A stretch of 50,142 bases of DNA from Actinomycetota bacterium (lineage in GTDB: Bacteria; Actinomycetota; Actinomycetes; Nanopelagicales; Nanopelagicaceae), in contig VGAL01000007.1 of the NCBI GenBank assembly GCA_016870715.1, positions 1 through 50,142 of the forward strand, in the 5' to 3' direction. Positions 16,489 to 26,314 of this stretch are shown in pieces (position 1 is the first letter of the stretch; each line of letters opens with the position of its first letter). A model generated the notes under the pieces. That model was not told the DNA's origin. It saw only the letters and a list, made by a program, of their open reading frames with translations, and ran no database searches. The position numbers and the translations under genes are program-made.

Positions 16489-17889
16489 TTAGAGCGATTT
16501 AAGAGCGCTTACTACTTTCGTGAGCGAGGCCTTCGCATCACCAAAGAGAAGCGTGGTCTTCGGGTCGTAGAGCAGTTCATTCTCGATTCCCGCAAACCCT
16601 GGGCGCATTGAACGCTTTAAGAAGATGATATTCCCTGATTGTTGAACATCAAGAATAGGCATGCCATAGATCGGACAGCCAGGCGTGGTTTTTGCAGCAG
16701 GATTGACCACATCATTAGCGCCAATAACTATCGAAACATCGGTCTGTGGGAAGGTCGGATTGATCTCATCCATCTCCACCAATTGGTCATACGGAACATT
16801 CGCTTCAGCAAGCAACACATTCATATGTCCAGGCATACGACCAGCAACCGGGTGAATTCCATACGCAACATCGATGCCTTTAGCAGTTAAAAGATCAGCT
16901 AACTCACGGACGGTATGTTGCGCTTGTGCAACAGCAAGACCAAATCCGGGAACAATAACTACGCGTCGGGCGTAATTGAGCAGGATTGCTACATCCTCCG
17001 CAGAACCAGATTTAACCGGACGGGTATCAGCTGTTCCTGCAGCAGTTGCAGTGGCGGTGAATGCGCCAAAGAGAGTGCCAAAGAGTGAACGTCCCATCGC
17101 CTCTGCCATCAAACGGGTCAAGATAGTTCCAGAGGCGCCTACAAGCGTTCCCGCGACAATCAACAAAGTTGCCTCTAATACATAACCACTCGCGGCAACA
17201 GTCAAACCGGTGAAGGCATTAAGTAACGAGATAACAATCGGAACATCTGCTCCACCCACAGGCAGCACAAAGAGGATTCCAAAGAGCGCGGAGAGGCCCA
17301 TCAGCACCATGACTGATGTCGTATCTGCTGCAGAGTAAACCCACCCGCTACAGACCAGAATCGCGACTAGGTTTCCTGCGATAACAAAGCGACCACCAGG
17401 GAAAATCACCGGGCGCGTAGTCATCAATTCTTGCAACTTCAAGAAGGTAACAATTGAGCCGGTAAATGAAGTAGTGCCTACAACTACTGTGAAGATTGTG
17501 GCAATGAGAACGGCGGCGCCAATTGCACCTGCCTTCTCGGCAGCTTCTTCACCTAACTTCAAATACTCGACAATTGCTACGAGCGCAGCAGCGCCGCCAC
17601 CAACTCCATTAAAGAGCGCCACCAACTGGGGCATCTGAGTGAGTTGAACTTTGCGGGCGGCAGGTACGCCAATCACCAAACCTACGACAATAGCTCCCAG
17701 AATAAGTGGGAGATTTTTCAGCGGTAATTGATCGCCATAGAAGAAGACCACCAAGGTTGCGATAGTCGCACCAGCGGCCCCAATGAGATTTCCGCGACGA
17801 GCGGTCTTGGGGTGAGAGAGGCCTTTAAGCGCCAGGATGAAGCAGATTGCGGCGACGAGTCCGATGAGGTCATAGAGATCGCGGCTCAC
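16489..17889 (-). CDS. pntB: NAD(P) transhydrogenase subunit beta
   Basis: Membrane and NADP(H)-binding subunit of the proton-translocating transhydrogenase, which uses the proton gradient to reduce NADP+ with NADH. The N-terminal two thirds has about eight to nine membrane helices. The C-terminal dIII domain contains VVIVPGFGLAVAQAQHTV, the GYGxG-like nucleotide-binding loop, then VAYGIHPVAGRMPGHMNVLLAEA and SIVIGANDVVNPAA, all standard for PntB. At 466 residues it is full length. Its start is directly adjacent to the pntAB stop, so it is the last gene of the argF-pntAA-pntAB-pntB transcription unit. Confidence 0.96.
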   Translation of the reverse strand: MSRDLYDLIGLVAAICFILALKGLSHPKTARRGNLIGAAGATIATLVVFFYGDQLPLKNLPLILGAIVVGLVIGVPAARKVQLTQMPQLVALFNGVGGGAAALVAIVEYLKLGEEAAEKAGAIGAAVLIATIFTVVVGTTSFTGSIVTFLKLQELMTTRPVIFPGGRFVIAGNLVAILVCSGWVYSAADTTSVMVLMGLSALFGILFVLPVGGADVPIVISLLNAFTGLTVAASGYVLEATLLIVAGTLVGASGTILTRLMAEAMGRSLFGTLFGAFTATATAAGTADTRPVKSGSAEDVAILLNYARRVVIVPGFGLAVAQAQHTVRELADLLTAKGIDVAYGIHPVAGRMPGHMNVLLAEANVPYDQLVEMDEINPTFPQTDVSIVIGANDVVNPAAKTTPGCPIYGMPILDVQQSGNIIFLKRSMRPGFAGIENELLYDPKTTLLFGDAKASLTKVVSALKSL

Positions 17890-18207
17890 TTATTTCACCT
17901 CACCCGATGTATCGCTACTAGCTGGCTTCTTCTTCACCTTAAACATCTCCAACATTCGATCAGTGACGACAAAGCCACCGACCATATTGATTGTCGCCAG
18001 CACAATGGCAAGTAGCGAAAGGGTGAGCTGTAACGTGTTATCGCTATGTGATGCAACGATAATCGCACCCACGAGAATCACGCCATGAATCGCATTCGCA
18101 CCGCTCATCAATGGGGTGTGAAGAGTCGAGGAGACCTTCGATACCACTTCGAAGCCAACAAATACTGCCAAGACAAAGATAGATATCAACGCAAGACCGC
18201 TACTCAT
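17890..18207 (-). CDS. pntAB: NAD(P) transhydrogenase subunit alpha, membrane part
   Basis: A 105-residue membrane protein equivalent to the C-terminal membrane portion of E. coli PntA. Three helices are visible: ~5-24, ~35-56 and ~60-82. The typical 'TPLMSGANAIHGVILVGA' stretch is present. A charged tail (VKKKPASSDTSGEVK) ends the protein. It overlaps pntAA by four bases (ATGA) and abuts pntB, so the three subunits are coupled. The split alpha subunit is the usual form in actinobacteria. Confidence 0.94.
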   Translation of the reverse strand: MSSGLALISIFVLAVFVGFEVVSKVSSTLHTPLMSGANAIHGVILVGAIIVASHSDNTLQLTLSLLAIVLATINMVGGFVVTDRMLEMFKVKKKPASSDTSGEVK

Positions 18208-19355
18208 CGCCCACCTCCACTTGCACCGGAGAGCGCTGTTTTCGCGCCTTCATGACGAATCTCGCCTTGATGAGTAACAGCGCTCGCCGCGATGATTTCA
18301 TCGTCGAAATCTAGATGGAGCGAACTCGTGCCCTCTTCGCTCTTGACCATCAGCATCAACAAGTTCATGCAGTTCTTAGCAAAGAGTTGCGAGGCATGAA
18401 ATGGCAATTGGCTCGGTACATCTTTACCGCCCCAGATTCGAACGCCATTCACTTCGATGATTTCCCCTGGTTGTGAATCAGCGACATTGCCGCCGCTCTC
18501 TGCTGCAAGATCGACTATGACTGAACCAGATTTCATCGCTGCCACCATCTCTTCCGTGACCAATCTCGGCGCAGGGCGACCAGGAACTGCAGCGGTAGTA
18601 ATGACCACATCGGCGCTGGCTAAGAATGGAGTGAGCAGTTCCCGTTGTTTTGCCGCACGCTCTTCACTCATCTCGCGGGCATATCCACCCGCACCCTCGA
18701 GAGCCTCTAACTTCAAATCGATAAATGTTGCACCCATCGATCGGACTTCATCTGCGGAGGAGGGACGAACATCGTATGCAGAGACAACAGCGCCTAACCG
18801 GCGTGCGGTTGCAATCGCCTGAAGTCCGGCTACACCCGCGCCAAGGACCACAACATTTGCCGGAGTAACTGTTCCGGCCGCGGTCATAAGTAATGGGAAG
18901 AAGCGCGGCGATAGCTCAGCGGCAATAAGCGCTGCTCGATATCCAGCGCAGAGCGCTTGCGAGGTAAGGGCATCCATCGATTGCGCCCGCGAGATACGGG
19001 GGACCAATTCGAGTGAGAATGAGGTGGCCCCCGCTTTTGCGGATGCGCTAATCGCATCGAGGGATTGATTGGGAGCGAGGAATGAAATAGTGATTGCACC
19101 CTTTTTGAGCTGGGCAAATTGCGCAGCAGTCAAAGGATTCACAGAGAGCACGACATCAGCCTTGCTGATTTCACTTGCTGAACCCATCTCTGCCCCAGCT
19201 GCAATCATCGCTTGATCTTCCGCGAGCGCATCTACCCCTGCCCCTGACTCAACCGAAACGGTAAATCCAGCGCGGATATATTTGGTGATGACATCAGGGA
19301 CTATGGCAACGCGCTTTTCACCCGCTTTAGACTCGCGCGGAACAAATATATGCAT
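18204..19355 (-). CDS. pntAA: NAD(P) transhydrogenase subunit alpha, NAD-binding part
   Basis: Soluble NAD(H)-binding dI subunit, 383 residues. It shares the alanine dehydrogenase/PNT fold: N-terminal 'VPRESKAGEKRVAIVPDVITKYIRAGF', the Rossmann motif VVVLGAGVAGLQAIATARRLGA, and the QSMDALTSQ loop (residues ~135-145) that contacts NADP(H) domain III. The ATG start lies behind AAAGGGAG on the minus strand. Only 39 nt separates it from argF upstream, with no terminator seen, so cotranscription with argF is likely. Confidence 0.95.
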   Translation of the reverse strand: MHIFVPRESKAGEKRVAIVPDVITKYIRAGFTVSVESGAGVDALAEDQAMIAAGAEMGSASEISKADVVLSVNPLTAAQFAQLKKGAITISFLAPNQSLDAISASAKAGATSFSLELVPRISRAQSMDALTSQALCAGYRAALIAAELSPRFFPLLMTAAGTVTPANVVVLGAGVAGLQAIATARRLGAVVSAYDVRPSSADEVRSMGATFIDLKLEALEGAGGYAREMSEERAAKQRELLTPFLASADVVITTAAVPGRPAPRLVTEEMVAAMKSGSVIVDLAAESGGNVADSQPGEIIEVNGVRIWGGKDVPSQLPFHASQLFAKNCMNLLMLMVKSEEGTSSLHLDFDDEIIAASAVTHQGEIRHEGAKTALSGASGGGR

Positions 19356-19394
19356 CTGCCACTCCCTTTGAGCTCTACTAGCCCTTTAAGCAGG

Positions 19395-20357
19395 CTATAC
19401 GGTACCGCGAAGGTCCTTATTTATCAGATGGAAGAGGAGCGCTTGAATTGTGGTTCTACGGTGAAAAGCTTGGCGCCAGACCACTGATTTAGCCCCGTCA
19501 ATCACCTCAGCAGTGACCTCTTCACCACGATGAGCAGGTAAACAATGCATGAATATTGAGTCCGAGGTGGTGAGATCAAGAATCTTTTGGTTGACGGCGA
19601 ATGGCGCTAGATCACGTAACTTCTCAGAACGGACGCTCTCATCATCACCCATAGACATCCAGACATCGGTGTAGAGCACACTTGCATCGCGCGCGGCGGA
19701 CTCTGGGTCATGAGAAATCTCAATTACACCACCGTGTTCGCGCGCAATTTTCTGCGCGCGTTCAACGACTGTGTTGTTTGGCGCCCATTTACCAGGTGGG
19801 GTAGCGATAACGATATGTGCACCAAGGCGTGCGCCCATTAACATCCAAGCGTTCGCCATATTGTTGCCATCACCAAGGTAAGTAAATTTTCTCCCTGAAA
19901 CTCTCTTCCCAAACACCTCTCGTATGGTCACCCAATCTGCAAGAAGTTGGGTCGGGTGATCATCGTCAGTGAGTGCATTGATTACAGGAATGCTCGCCCA
20001 CTTCGCGAACTCGTTGACATCTTCTTGAGCGTAGGCGCGAATGATGAATGCCTTTGCAAAATTGCTAATTATTCGCGCGGTATCCGCGATTGTTTCGCCA
20101 CGCCCAATTTGCAACTCATCTCCGCGAACGAATATCGGAGTGCCACCCAGGTGCGCCACAGCGCTCTCTGAGGCAAGTCGGGTTCTCGTCGATGCTTTAT
20201 TCATATATATAACAACGCTCTCACCTGCGATGAAGCTTGACTCTGAGAGCGGCTTCACAGCAAAGCGTGCTGCAGTATCGAGGAGAAGTTCGAGGTCATC
20301 CCGGCTGAGCGCATCTGAGCTCACCACATCTTTAAGGTGACTGCCAGCGAGAGTCAT
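19395..20357 (-). CDS. argF: Ornithine carbamoyltransferase
   Basis: Makes citrulline from ornithine and carbamoyl phosphate in arginine biosynthesis. The carbamoyl-phosphate loop is KASTRTR, followed by 'SESAVAHLGGTPIFV', and the ornithine-specific HCLPAHRGEEV motif with the catalytic Cys is near the C-terminus. 'DDDHPTQLLADW' is the conserved HPxQ region. At 320 residues the length is normal. No other arg genes surround it; instead it heads the operon with the transhydrogenase genes. It is divergent from the DUF3039 gene. Confidence 0.96.
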   Translation of the reverse strand: MTLAGSHLKDVVSSDALSRDDLELLLDTAARFAVKPLSESSFIAGESVVIYMNKASTRTRLASESAVAHLGGTPIFVRGDELQIGRGETIADTARIISNFAKAFIIRAYAQEDVNEFAKWASIPVINALTDDDHPTQLLADWVTIREVFGKRVSGRKFTYLGDGNNMANAWMLMGARLGAHIVIATPPGKWAPNNTVVERAQKIAREHGGVIEISHDPESAARDASVLYTDVWMSMGDDESVRSEKLRDLAPFAVNQKILDLTTSDSIFMHCLPAHRGEEVTAEVIDGAKSVVWRQAFHRRTTIQALLFHLINKDLRGTV

Positions 20358-20437
20358 AAAGGCAAGGGTACGCCTTCACCCTTTAGGCTTGCACCAGTGC
20401 GCCGTTGCACCAAAACTCGTGTATTGATAGGGGCGTT

Positions 20438-20671
20438 ATGAGCATCAGGGAGCGGATAGAGACGCTGGTCCGCCCGAAGAGTAACGGCGTTGATGAGGGT
20501 GATCATGAGCGCTTTTCTCACTATGCAGATAAAGCGAAGATCACCGAATCTGCAGTCACGGGCAAGGCGATTCGTGCGCTCTGTGGCAAGAAATGGGTCC
20601 CCACTCGTGACCCACAAAACTTTCCTATTTGCCCAACATGCAAAGAGATTTTTAGTCGTCTAAAGCAATAA
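20438..20671 (+). CDS. DUF3039 family protein
   Basis: A 77-residue actinobacterial protein with the family signature 'ALCGKKWVPTRDPQNFPICPTCKEI'. Three Cys (one in ALCGK and two in CPTC) suggest a small metal-binding site. Function is unknown. ATG 20438 is preferred because everything upstream in frame falls in the divergent argF promoter region. It ends ten bases before the GH18 gene and may be cotranscribed with it. Confidence 0.82.
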   Translation: MSIRERIETLVRPKSNGVDEGDHERFSHYADKAKITESAVTGKAIRALCGKKWVPTRDPQNFPICPTCKEIFSRLKQ

Positions 20672-20681
20672 TGCTCATATT

Positions 20682-22541
20682 ATGAATCAGAAGCCGACCA
20701 GATTCATCTCCTGCACTACCTCTGTTGCGCTCGCTTTGGTCTTGATGCTCACCTCTGGGCTTTCCCATGCAGCGGCAAGCTCTCCCGCACCGAGTGCAAG
20801 TTCAGATTCCTCCACCGCCCCTTCGACGATTGCACCGCAACCCCAGACAAGTGCCAATCCTGCAGTTGGGAGTGGGAACAAACCAGCACGAAAGATCTAC
20901 ACCGGTTGGATTCCTTATTACAGCGTCCGTGCTTCGGTTGCTCGTTCAATCGCCTACCAGGAGATGATGAGTGAAGTCTCTCCATTTTGGTATTCACTCA
21001 CGAGTTCAAAAACAATCAAGAATCAATTCACATCGGCCAATCCTTCATTGAAGATGGCAGAACAGGTCCAACTCTTACGATCGCAAGGGCTAAAGATTCT
21101 CCCTGCAATCACCGATGGCACGAAGAAATTAGTCTTATCTGGATACCTAGGAAAAGAAGGCACTCGTAAAGAAGTTGTTACAGCTATTACCAACCTGGTC
21201 GTTAACAATAATTTTGATGGAATCGACTTAGATCTTGAGGGATTCGCATTCGTCGACGGGTCATCATCATGGAATAAAACCAAACCTTTATGGACAGAAT
21301 TCATTAAGGAGCTCTCCGCAAGCCTTCACTCACAGGAGAAATTGCTTTCGGTCACCACGCCCGTGGTATTTGATCCTGCTTCGGGTAGAAAAGGTTCGTA
21401 TCACGTCTATAACTGGGCGGGGATTGCTCCATACATTGATCGATTACGAATTATGACCTACGACTTTTCAGTGGGTAAACCAGGCCCAATCGGACCGCTG
21501 GAATGGAGCGAAAGCGCATTGAAGTACGCAATCTCAGTATTGCCAGCATCGAAGGTGTGGGTTGGCATACCTGGATACGGGAGAGATTGGATTACAAAGG
21601 TCGAAGGGAGCTGCCCTAAGAATGTCGCTAATTTAATTAAGGCAGGTACGAAAGCAGCGGTCTTTGATGCCGCAAAAGGATCTGATTTGGCATTGGCTTA
21701 TGGCGCTACACCTGTCTATGACGGAGTCCGTGGCGAAGCCACGTTTACCTATCAAAAGACCTATAACGGCGAAAACGATGCAGGTGAACCAGTTTCCTGC
21801 ACCGCAACTCGAGTAGCGTGGTATCAAGATAAGCGCGCCTATCTAGCTCGTGCAGAATTTGTCACTAAATATCGAATTGGTGGTCTAGCGCAATGGACTC
21901 TTAGTCAGGCAAGTCCTGAATCAATCGATGCCCTTTTAGAATATGCTCGTACAATCGGTCCAGATGAAGTTGTAGCGAAGATTTCATCAAAAGAGATCAC
22001 CTCACAATATGGAGAGACAAAACGACTCGAAGCGCTCTTTGCACTTAAAGATAAGTCGCCGATTGAAAATCTCGATGTAGTTTTCCAATTCCGACGGAGT
22101 GAGCAAGATTCCTGGAGTGATTTAACAAAAGTACAGACTGGACGAGATGGATTAGCGCAAGTTGATCTACTTGTAGGTGGTGCACTCAAGTTCCGCGCTA
22201 TCACCGAAGAGACATGGGAGCGTCTTGCTAGCCAAACTGAAATAGGTACTCTCAAAGTAACGCGATCACTTTCAATCTCGGCACCTACCCATGGAAAAGT
22301 TGGAGCAGCGCTGGAAATTCTTGCCCAAGTGACCCCTCGCGAGGGTGAGGTCACGCTGCAAGTTCGACGGGGTGGAGCGTGGCAAGATCTCGATGCGGGC
22401 GAGGTTTCGCCGCTCAACGGTGGCCATCTCTTTCTGGTCTATCCTAAAGCGCAAGGGTTTGAGACCTTTCGAGTGACAGTTGCAGCAAGTGAAAAATACA
22501 ATGGTTCCGAGGGTGAGCCCTTTACAGTTCTTATCCGATAA
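20682..22541 (+). CDS. Secreted glycoside hydrolase family 18-type protein
   Basis: A 619-residue secreted protein. The signal peptide (basic N-region, hydrophobic [18 protein letters not shown]) is followed by a Ser/Pro/Ala-rich spacer to about residue 68. A GH18 barrel then spans ~70-430, with the catalytic signature [11 protein letters not shown] placing the acid at Glu186, and downstream 'RIMTYDFS' and '[11 protein letters not shown]' as in chitinase/SafA-type barrels. Two beta-sandwich domains complete the protein. Candidate substrates are chitin, peptidoglycan or other GlcNAc polymers; the resemblance to spore-type and wall-type GH18 enzymes rather than secreted chitinases leaves a wall-remodelling role open. 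It precedes clpS by 22 nt. Confidence 0.87.
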   Translation: MNQKPTRFISCTTSVALALVLMLTSGLSHAAASSPAPSASSDSSTAPSTIAPQPQTSANPAVGSGNKPARKIYTGWIPYYSVRASVARSIAYQEMMSEVSPFWYSLTSSKTIKNQFTSANPSLKMAEQVQLLRSQGLKILPAITDGTKKLVLSGYLGKEGTRKEVVTAITNLVVNNNFDGIDLDLEGFAFVDGSSSWNKTKPLWTEFIKELSASLHSQEKLLSVTTPVVFDPASGRKGSYHVYNWAGIAPYIDRLRIMTYDFSVGKPGPIGPLEWSESALKYAISVLPASKVWVGIPGYGRDWITKVEGSCPKNVANLIKAGTKAAVFDAAKGSDLALAYGATPVYDGVRGEATFTYQKTYNGENDAGEPVSCTATRVAWYQDKRAYLARAEFVTKYRIGGLAQWTLSQASPESIDALLEYARTIGPDEVVAKISSKEITSQYGETKRLEALFALKDKSPIENLDVVFQFRRSEQDSWSDLTKVQTGRDGLAQVDLLVGGALKFRAITEETWERLASQTEIGTLKVTRSLSISAPTHGKVGAALEILAQVTPREGEVTLQVRRGGAWQDLDAGEVSPLNGGHLFLVYPKAQGFETFRVTVAASEKYNGSEGEPFTVLIR

Positions 22542-22563
22542 TTCGGTGGAGAGTGGAGGCGTG

Positions 22564-22881
22564 ATGATTTCGACTCCTAAAGTAAGTACTGCAGATACCG
22601 AAGTCACTCCTTCAGACTCTGTTGAAGAATTTTTACGCTCACTTCATGACAAACCATGGGTGACCATTGTCTGGGACGACCCAATAAACCTCATGTCATA
22701 TGTAACCCATGTTTTTATGGCTGTCTTTGGTTACTCCAAAGATAAAGCGCATCAACTCATGTTGCAGGTACATAACGAAGGCAAGGCAATCGTCAGCAAT
22801 GGAACTCGAGAAGAGATGGAGCATGATGTCGCGATGCTCCATGAATATGGTCTCTGGGCCACCCTCCAGAGAATGGAGTAG
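22564..22881 (+). CDS. clpS: ATP-dependent Clp protease adaptor ClpS
   Basis: Adaptor that delivers N-end-rule substrates to ClpC/ClpA. The core '[20 protein letters not shown]' and '[21 protein letters not shown]' carry the substrate-pocket residues. At 105 residues the length is normal. ATG 22564 (or GTG 22561) follows GGAGG at 22554-22558; longer in-frame starts would lie inside the upstream gene. It is followed five bases later by DUF2017, the usual actinobacterial pair. Confidence 0.95.
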   Translation: MISTPKVSTADTEVTPSDSVEEFLRSLHDKPWVTIVWDDPINLMSYVTHVFMAVFGYSKDKAHQLMLQVHNEGKAIVSNGTREEMEHDVAMLHEYGLWATLQRME

Positions 22882-22886
22882 ATACA

Positions 22887-23483
22887 GTGAGTGGATTTTC
22901 TCGTAAGCGAAATGGCGAGATCCTTGCGACCTTCTCGCACTACGAGGGCGCCATATTAAAGAGCCTTACCGAACAGATTCTCGAGCTCCTTGGTGAAGGC
23001 GATGCGCCGGCAGATCCTCTCCTTGCAGTAGTGGGAATCTCAAGCAATGACTCCCTCCCCGAAGATCCCGTCCTTGCGCGACTACTTCCCGATGCGTATA
23101 AAGAAGAGAGCGATGCTGCAGAATTTCGCCGCTACACCGAACATAGCGCGCGCGAGAAGAAGCGAGCCCACGCTCACGCAATCCGCGACATTTTGATGGA
23201 AAATCTCGGCGATCACGCTCTCGATTTAACTGAACCTGGTTTAAATAAACGAGAAGAGCTCCACTTCATTCTCCCTGAAGAGAAAGCCCAGATGTGGTTA
23301 ATGGGAATCAACGATATGCGCCTTGCCTTAGGTACGCGCCTTAACGTCACACCTGATGCTCAAGAACGATTTGCGGCAATGAGGGATGAGAGCCCAGATA
23401 AGGGAATTTATAACTTATTTGCATGGTTAGGGTGGCTGCAAGAAATCTTGCTCGACATTTTGACTGATACAACTAAGAAGTAG
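22887..23483 (+). CDS. DUF2017 family protein
   Basis: A 198-residue protein of the actinobacterial family that is encoded directly after clpS. Recognisable segments are 'DPVLARLLPDAYKEESDAAEFRRYTE' and the C-terminal 'NLFAWLGWLQEILLDIL'. It is soluble and mostly helical with no catalytic motif visible. A link to Clp proteolysis is inferred only from gene pairing. The GTG start at 22887 is five bases after the clpS stop. Confidence 0.88.
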   Translation: MSGFSRKRNGEILATFSHYEGAILKSLTEQILELLGEGDAPADPLLAVVGISSNDSLPEDPVLARLLPDAYKEESDAAEFRRYTEHSAREKKRAHAHAIRDILMENLGDHALDLTEPGLNKREELHFILPEEKAQMWLMGINDMRLALGTRLNVTPDAQERFAAMRDESPDKGIYNLFAWLGWLQEILLDILTDTTKK

Positions 23484-23496
23484 GCGTAGATCAAGA

Positions 23497-23533
23497 ATAA
23501 AAAAAGAACCGGACAGATTTCTCTGTCCGGTTC
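23497..23533 (-). terminator. Rho-independent terminator for the rhodopsin gene
   Basis: A perfect 12-bp stem GAACCGGACAGA/TCTGTCCGGTTC (23506-23517 and 23522-23533) with a four-base loop. On the minus strand it is followed by a run of T (complement of the A-run at 23497-23505), so it terminates the rhodopsin transcript. On the + strand it may also stop readthrough from the clpS-DUF2017 side. Confidence 0.92.
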
Positions 23534-23570
23534 TCGACTAGTTCTTTACTAGTTGAATGATGAGAAGATA

Positions 23571-24338
23571 TTAATCTTCCTTCATTCCTTCTGCAGCAGA
23601 CTTCATGCGTGCAATCTTGTAGATCGTGAGACCGAAGACGCACTTTGCCAAAATATCTGCAATGGTGTAACCAGTCTGGCGCCATACGAATGCATCCGTA
23701 TCTCCGATATCGAAGAGTGGGAACATGTATGAGATTGGGTATACACCCCATGTAGCAATGAGAAGCATGCGTAGCCGTCCGACTGTCGCTGCAACGCCCG
23801 CTGGTTGACGCTCAAGTGATGCGCCAAGTTCGCGGAAGAGTACATAGAGGATGTAGAGGAATGGAATCGTTGAGAGAACGCCCCAGATGATCTTGGTGTT
23901 GTTGTCCATGGAGATTTCTCCTGGGTAGCCAAGACCAATCATCAGCGCAGATGCGATGACAAGGCGATTGGTGAGCGAGGAAGCTACTTCCTTTGCGAGC
24001 GCAAGAACTGCGATTGCCTCAACAAGAAGTAGTGGCACGGTAAGAATCCAGTCCACATAGCGATAGCCCTCGTTGAAGGCGTTATTGGCGCCGCGAACGG
24101 TGATGCTGTAGCCATCGCCAGCTGCCTCGTGGAATGAGTTGAAGATTCTCCAGTAGTGGTAACCAGCAATGAAGGTAACCATCGAGGAGAGGACAAGGGC
24201 CTTACGGTACTTCGGGAGTACACGTGGTTGGGAAACCAATGTGTACACCGTGCATGCGATCATGCTGATGAGGCCAAAGGAGAGGGTGTTGTAGATCCAG
24301 TTAAATTGCCCCTCGGTTAATGCGACAGCATTTGACAT
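23571..24338 (-). CDS. Actinorhodopsin, light-driven proton pump
   Basis: Seven-helix retinal protein of 255 residues that pumps protons outward in light. The retinal Schiff-base Lys is K232 (ADILAKCVFG). Helix C reads YRYVDWILTVPLLLVEA: the proton acceptor is D96, T100 is conserved, and E107 is the donor, matching proteorhodopsin D97/T101/E108. Leu104 at the colour-tuning site predicts green absorption. H61 in GYHYW pairs with the acceptor, as in proteorhodopsin. G153 in helix E (IIWGVLST) may be the fenestration Gly that lets a carotenoid antenna reach the retinal in xanthorhodopsin-like pumps (inference). ATG 24338 is chosen over a start 27 residues upstream because MSNAVALTEGQFNW is the natural N-terminus. 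It is monocistronic with its own terminator. Confidence 0.96.
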   Translation of the reverse strand: MSNAVALTEGQFNWIYNTLSFGLISMIACTVYTLVSQPRVLPKYRKALVLSSMVTFIAGYHYWRIFNSFHEAAGDGYSITVRGANNAFNEGYRYVDWILTVPLLLVEAIAVLALAKEVASSLTNRLVIASALMIGLGYPGEISMDNNTKIIWGVLSTIPFLYILYVLFRELGASLERQPAGVAATVGRLRMLLIATWGVYPISYMFPLFDIGDTDAFVWRQTGYTIADILAKCVFGLTIYKIARMKSAAEGMKED

Positions 24339-24592
24339 AGAGGTGATGCCTTCCGTTGTAGTGCCCCAGGGGCATTTTGCCCACCGGGAGGCGCCAGCCA
24401 AGCCAGGCCCCGATATCAACGGTCTGGCTCTTTAAGCACCTGTTGCCCCAAGGGTGAGGCCTGGCTCACAAAGGTGCAAGCAATAAATGCCCTTTTTCAT
24501 TAATTTTTTTAATAAATAATCCCGTAGAACACGACAAATCGGACAGAGGCCCAGACCCTACCCCGCAAAGCCCGTGACCTACTCTTACCCCC
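24339..24592 (-). promoter_or_regulatory. Rhodopsin upstream region with three GGYCTGGCT-type repeats and inverted repeats
   Basis: This 254-nt divergent gap contains AGCCAGGCC (24401-24409), GGTCTGGCT (24421-24429) and GGCCTGGCT (24458-24466): two direct copies and one inverted copy of the same motif, the outer pair being perfect 9-bp inverted repeats. The last copy lies in GTGAGGCCTGGCTCAC (24454-24469). TGCCCC-A-GGGGCA (24362-24374) is a further inverted repeat close to the rhodopsin start. An AT-rich tract (24485-24520) probably holds the promoter. On the plus side TACTCT at 24575-24580 could be a -10 for a leaderless transcript of the next gene. Confidence 0.5.
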
Positions 24593-25012
24593 ATGACCCT
24601 TCGCATTGGCGCTCATCTCGTTACTGCCCTCTGGGAGCATGCCGAGCGGGAGCATCCGATCGAGGCATGCGGGGTGATTGCTGGCCCGGCGAGCGCGAAT
24701 CTGCCCACCCGACATATCCCGATGGAGAACTCCGCATATTCGCCCACCTTCTATGAGTTTGAGTCGAAGGCGCTCCTGCGGCTTTATCAAGAGCTCGATG
24801 ATCTTGACGAGGCTCCGATAGTCATTTATCACTCACATACCTCGACTGAGGCCTATCCATCGCGTACCGATATTGCATACGCCGGCGAGCCGGGGGCGCA
24901 TTATGTTCTCTTATCTACTCGCGAAGAGATTGCACCTAGAAGCGAACTCCGTTCCTTTCGAATCATAGATGGCGTTGTTACCGAAGAATCAGTGGAAATC
25001 ATCGGCGATTAG
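24593..25012 (+). CDS. mec: JAMM/M67 metallopeptidase (Mec-type, CysO processing)
   Basis: A 139-residue zinc peptidase of the JAB1/MPN/Mov34 fold. The full JAMM motif is present: Glu24 in PIEACGVIAG, then H80-S-H82-x7-S90-x2-D93. In Mycobacterium the homologue (Mec) releases cysteine from the CysO-cysteine adduct. The neighbours here, CysO and CysM, match that pathway exactly. The start is ATG 24593, only seven bases downstream of a possible -10 element, so translation may begin on a leaderless mRNA. No membrane segment. Confidence 0.92.
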   Translation: MTLRIGAHLVTALWEHAEREHPIEACGVIAGPASANLPTRHIPMENSAYSPTFYEFESKALLRLYQELDDLDEAPIVIYHSHTSTEAYPSRTDIAYAGEPGAHYVLLSTREEIAPRSELRSFRIIDGVVTEESVEIIGD

Positions 25013-25044
25013 CGTGAAGGCGAACGCTACGGAATAATAAAGAT

Positions 25045-26305
<1,261 letters not shown>

Positions 26306-26314
26306 GCTCTTCTC

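Noticed and set aside
22480-22563. Longer ClpS start inside the GH18 gene
   Set aside because: It would add 28 residues that overlap GH18 coding sequence, and the GGAGG site supports ATG 22564.
24339-24419. Longer rhodopsin start (27 extra residues)
   Set aside because: The extra residues are rich in Gly/Pro/Trp, fall in the inverted-repeat leader and do not match the rhodopsin N-terminus.
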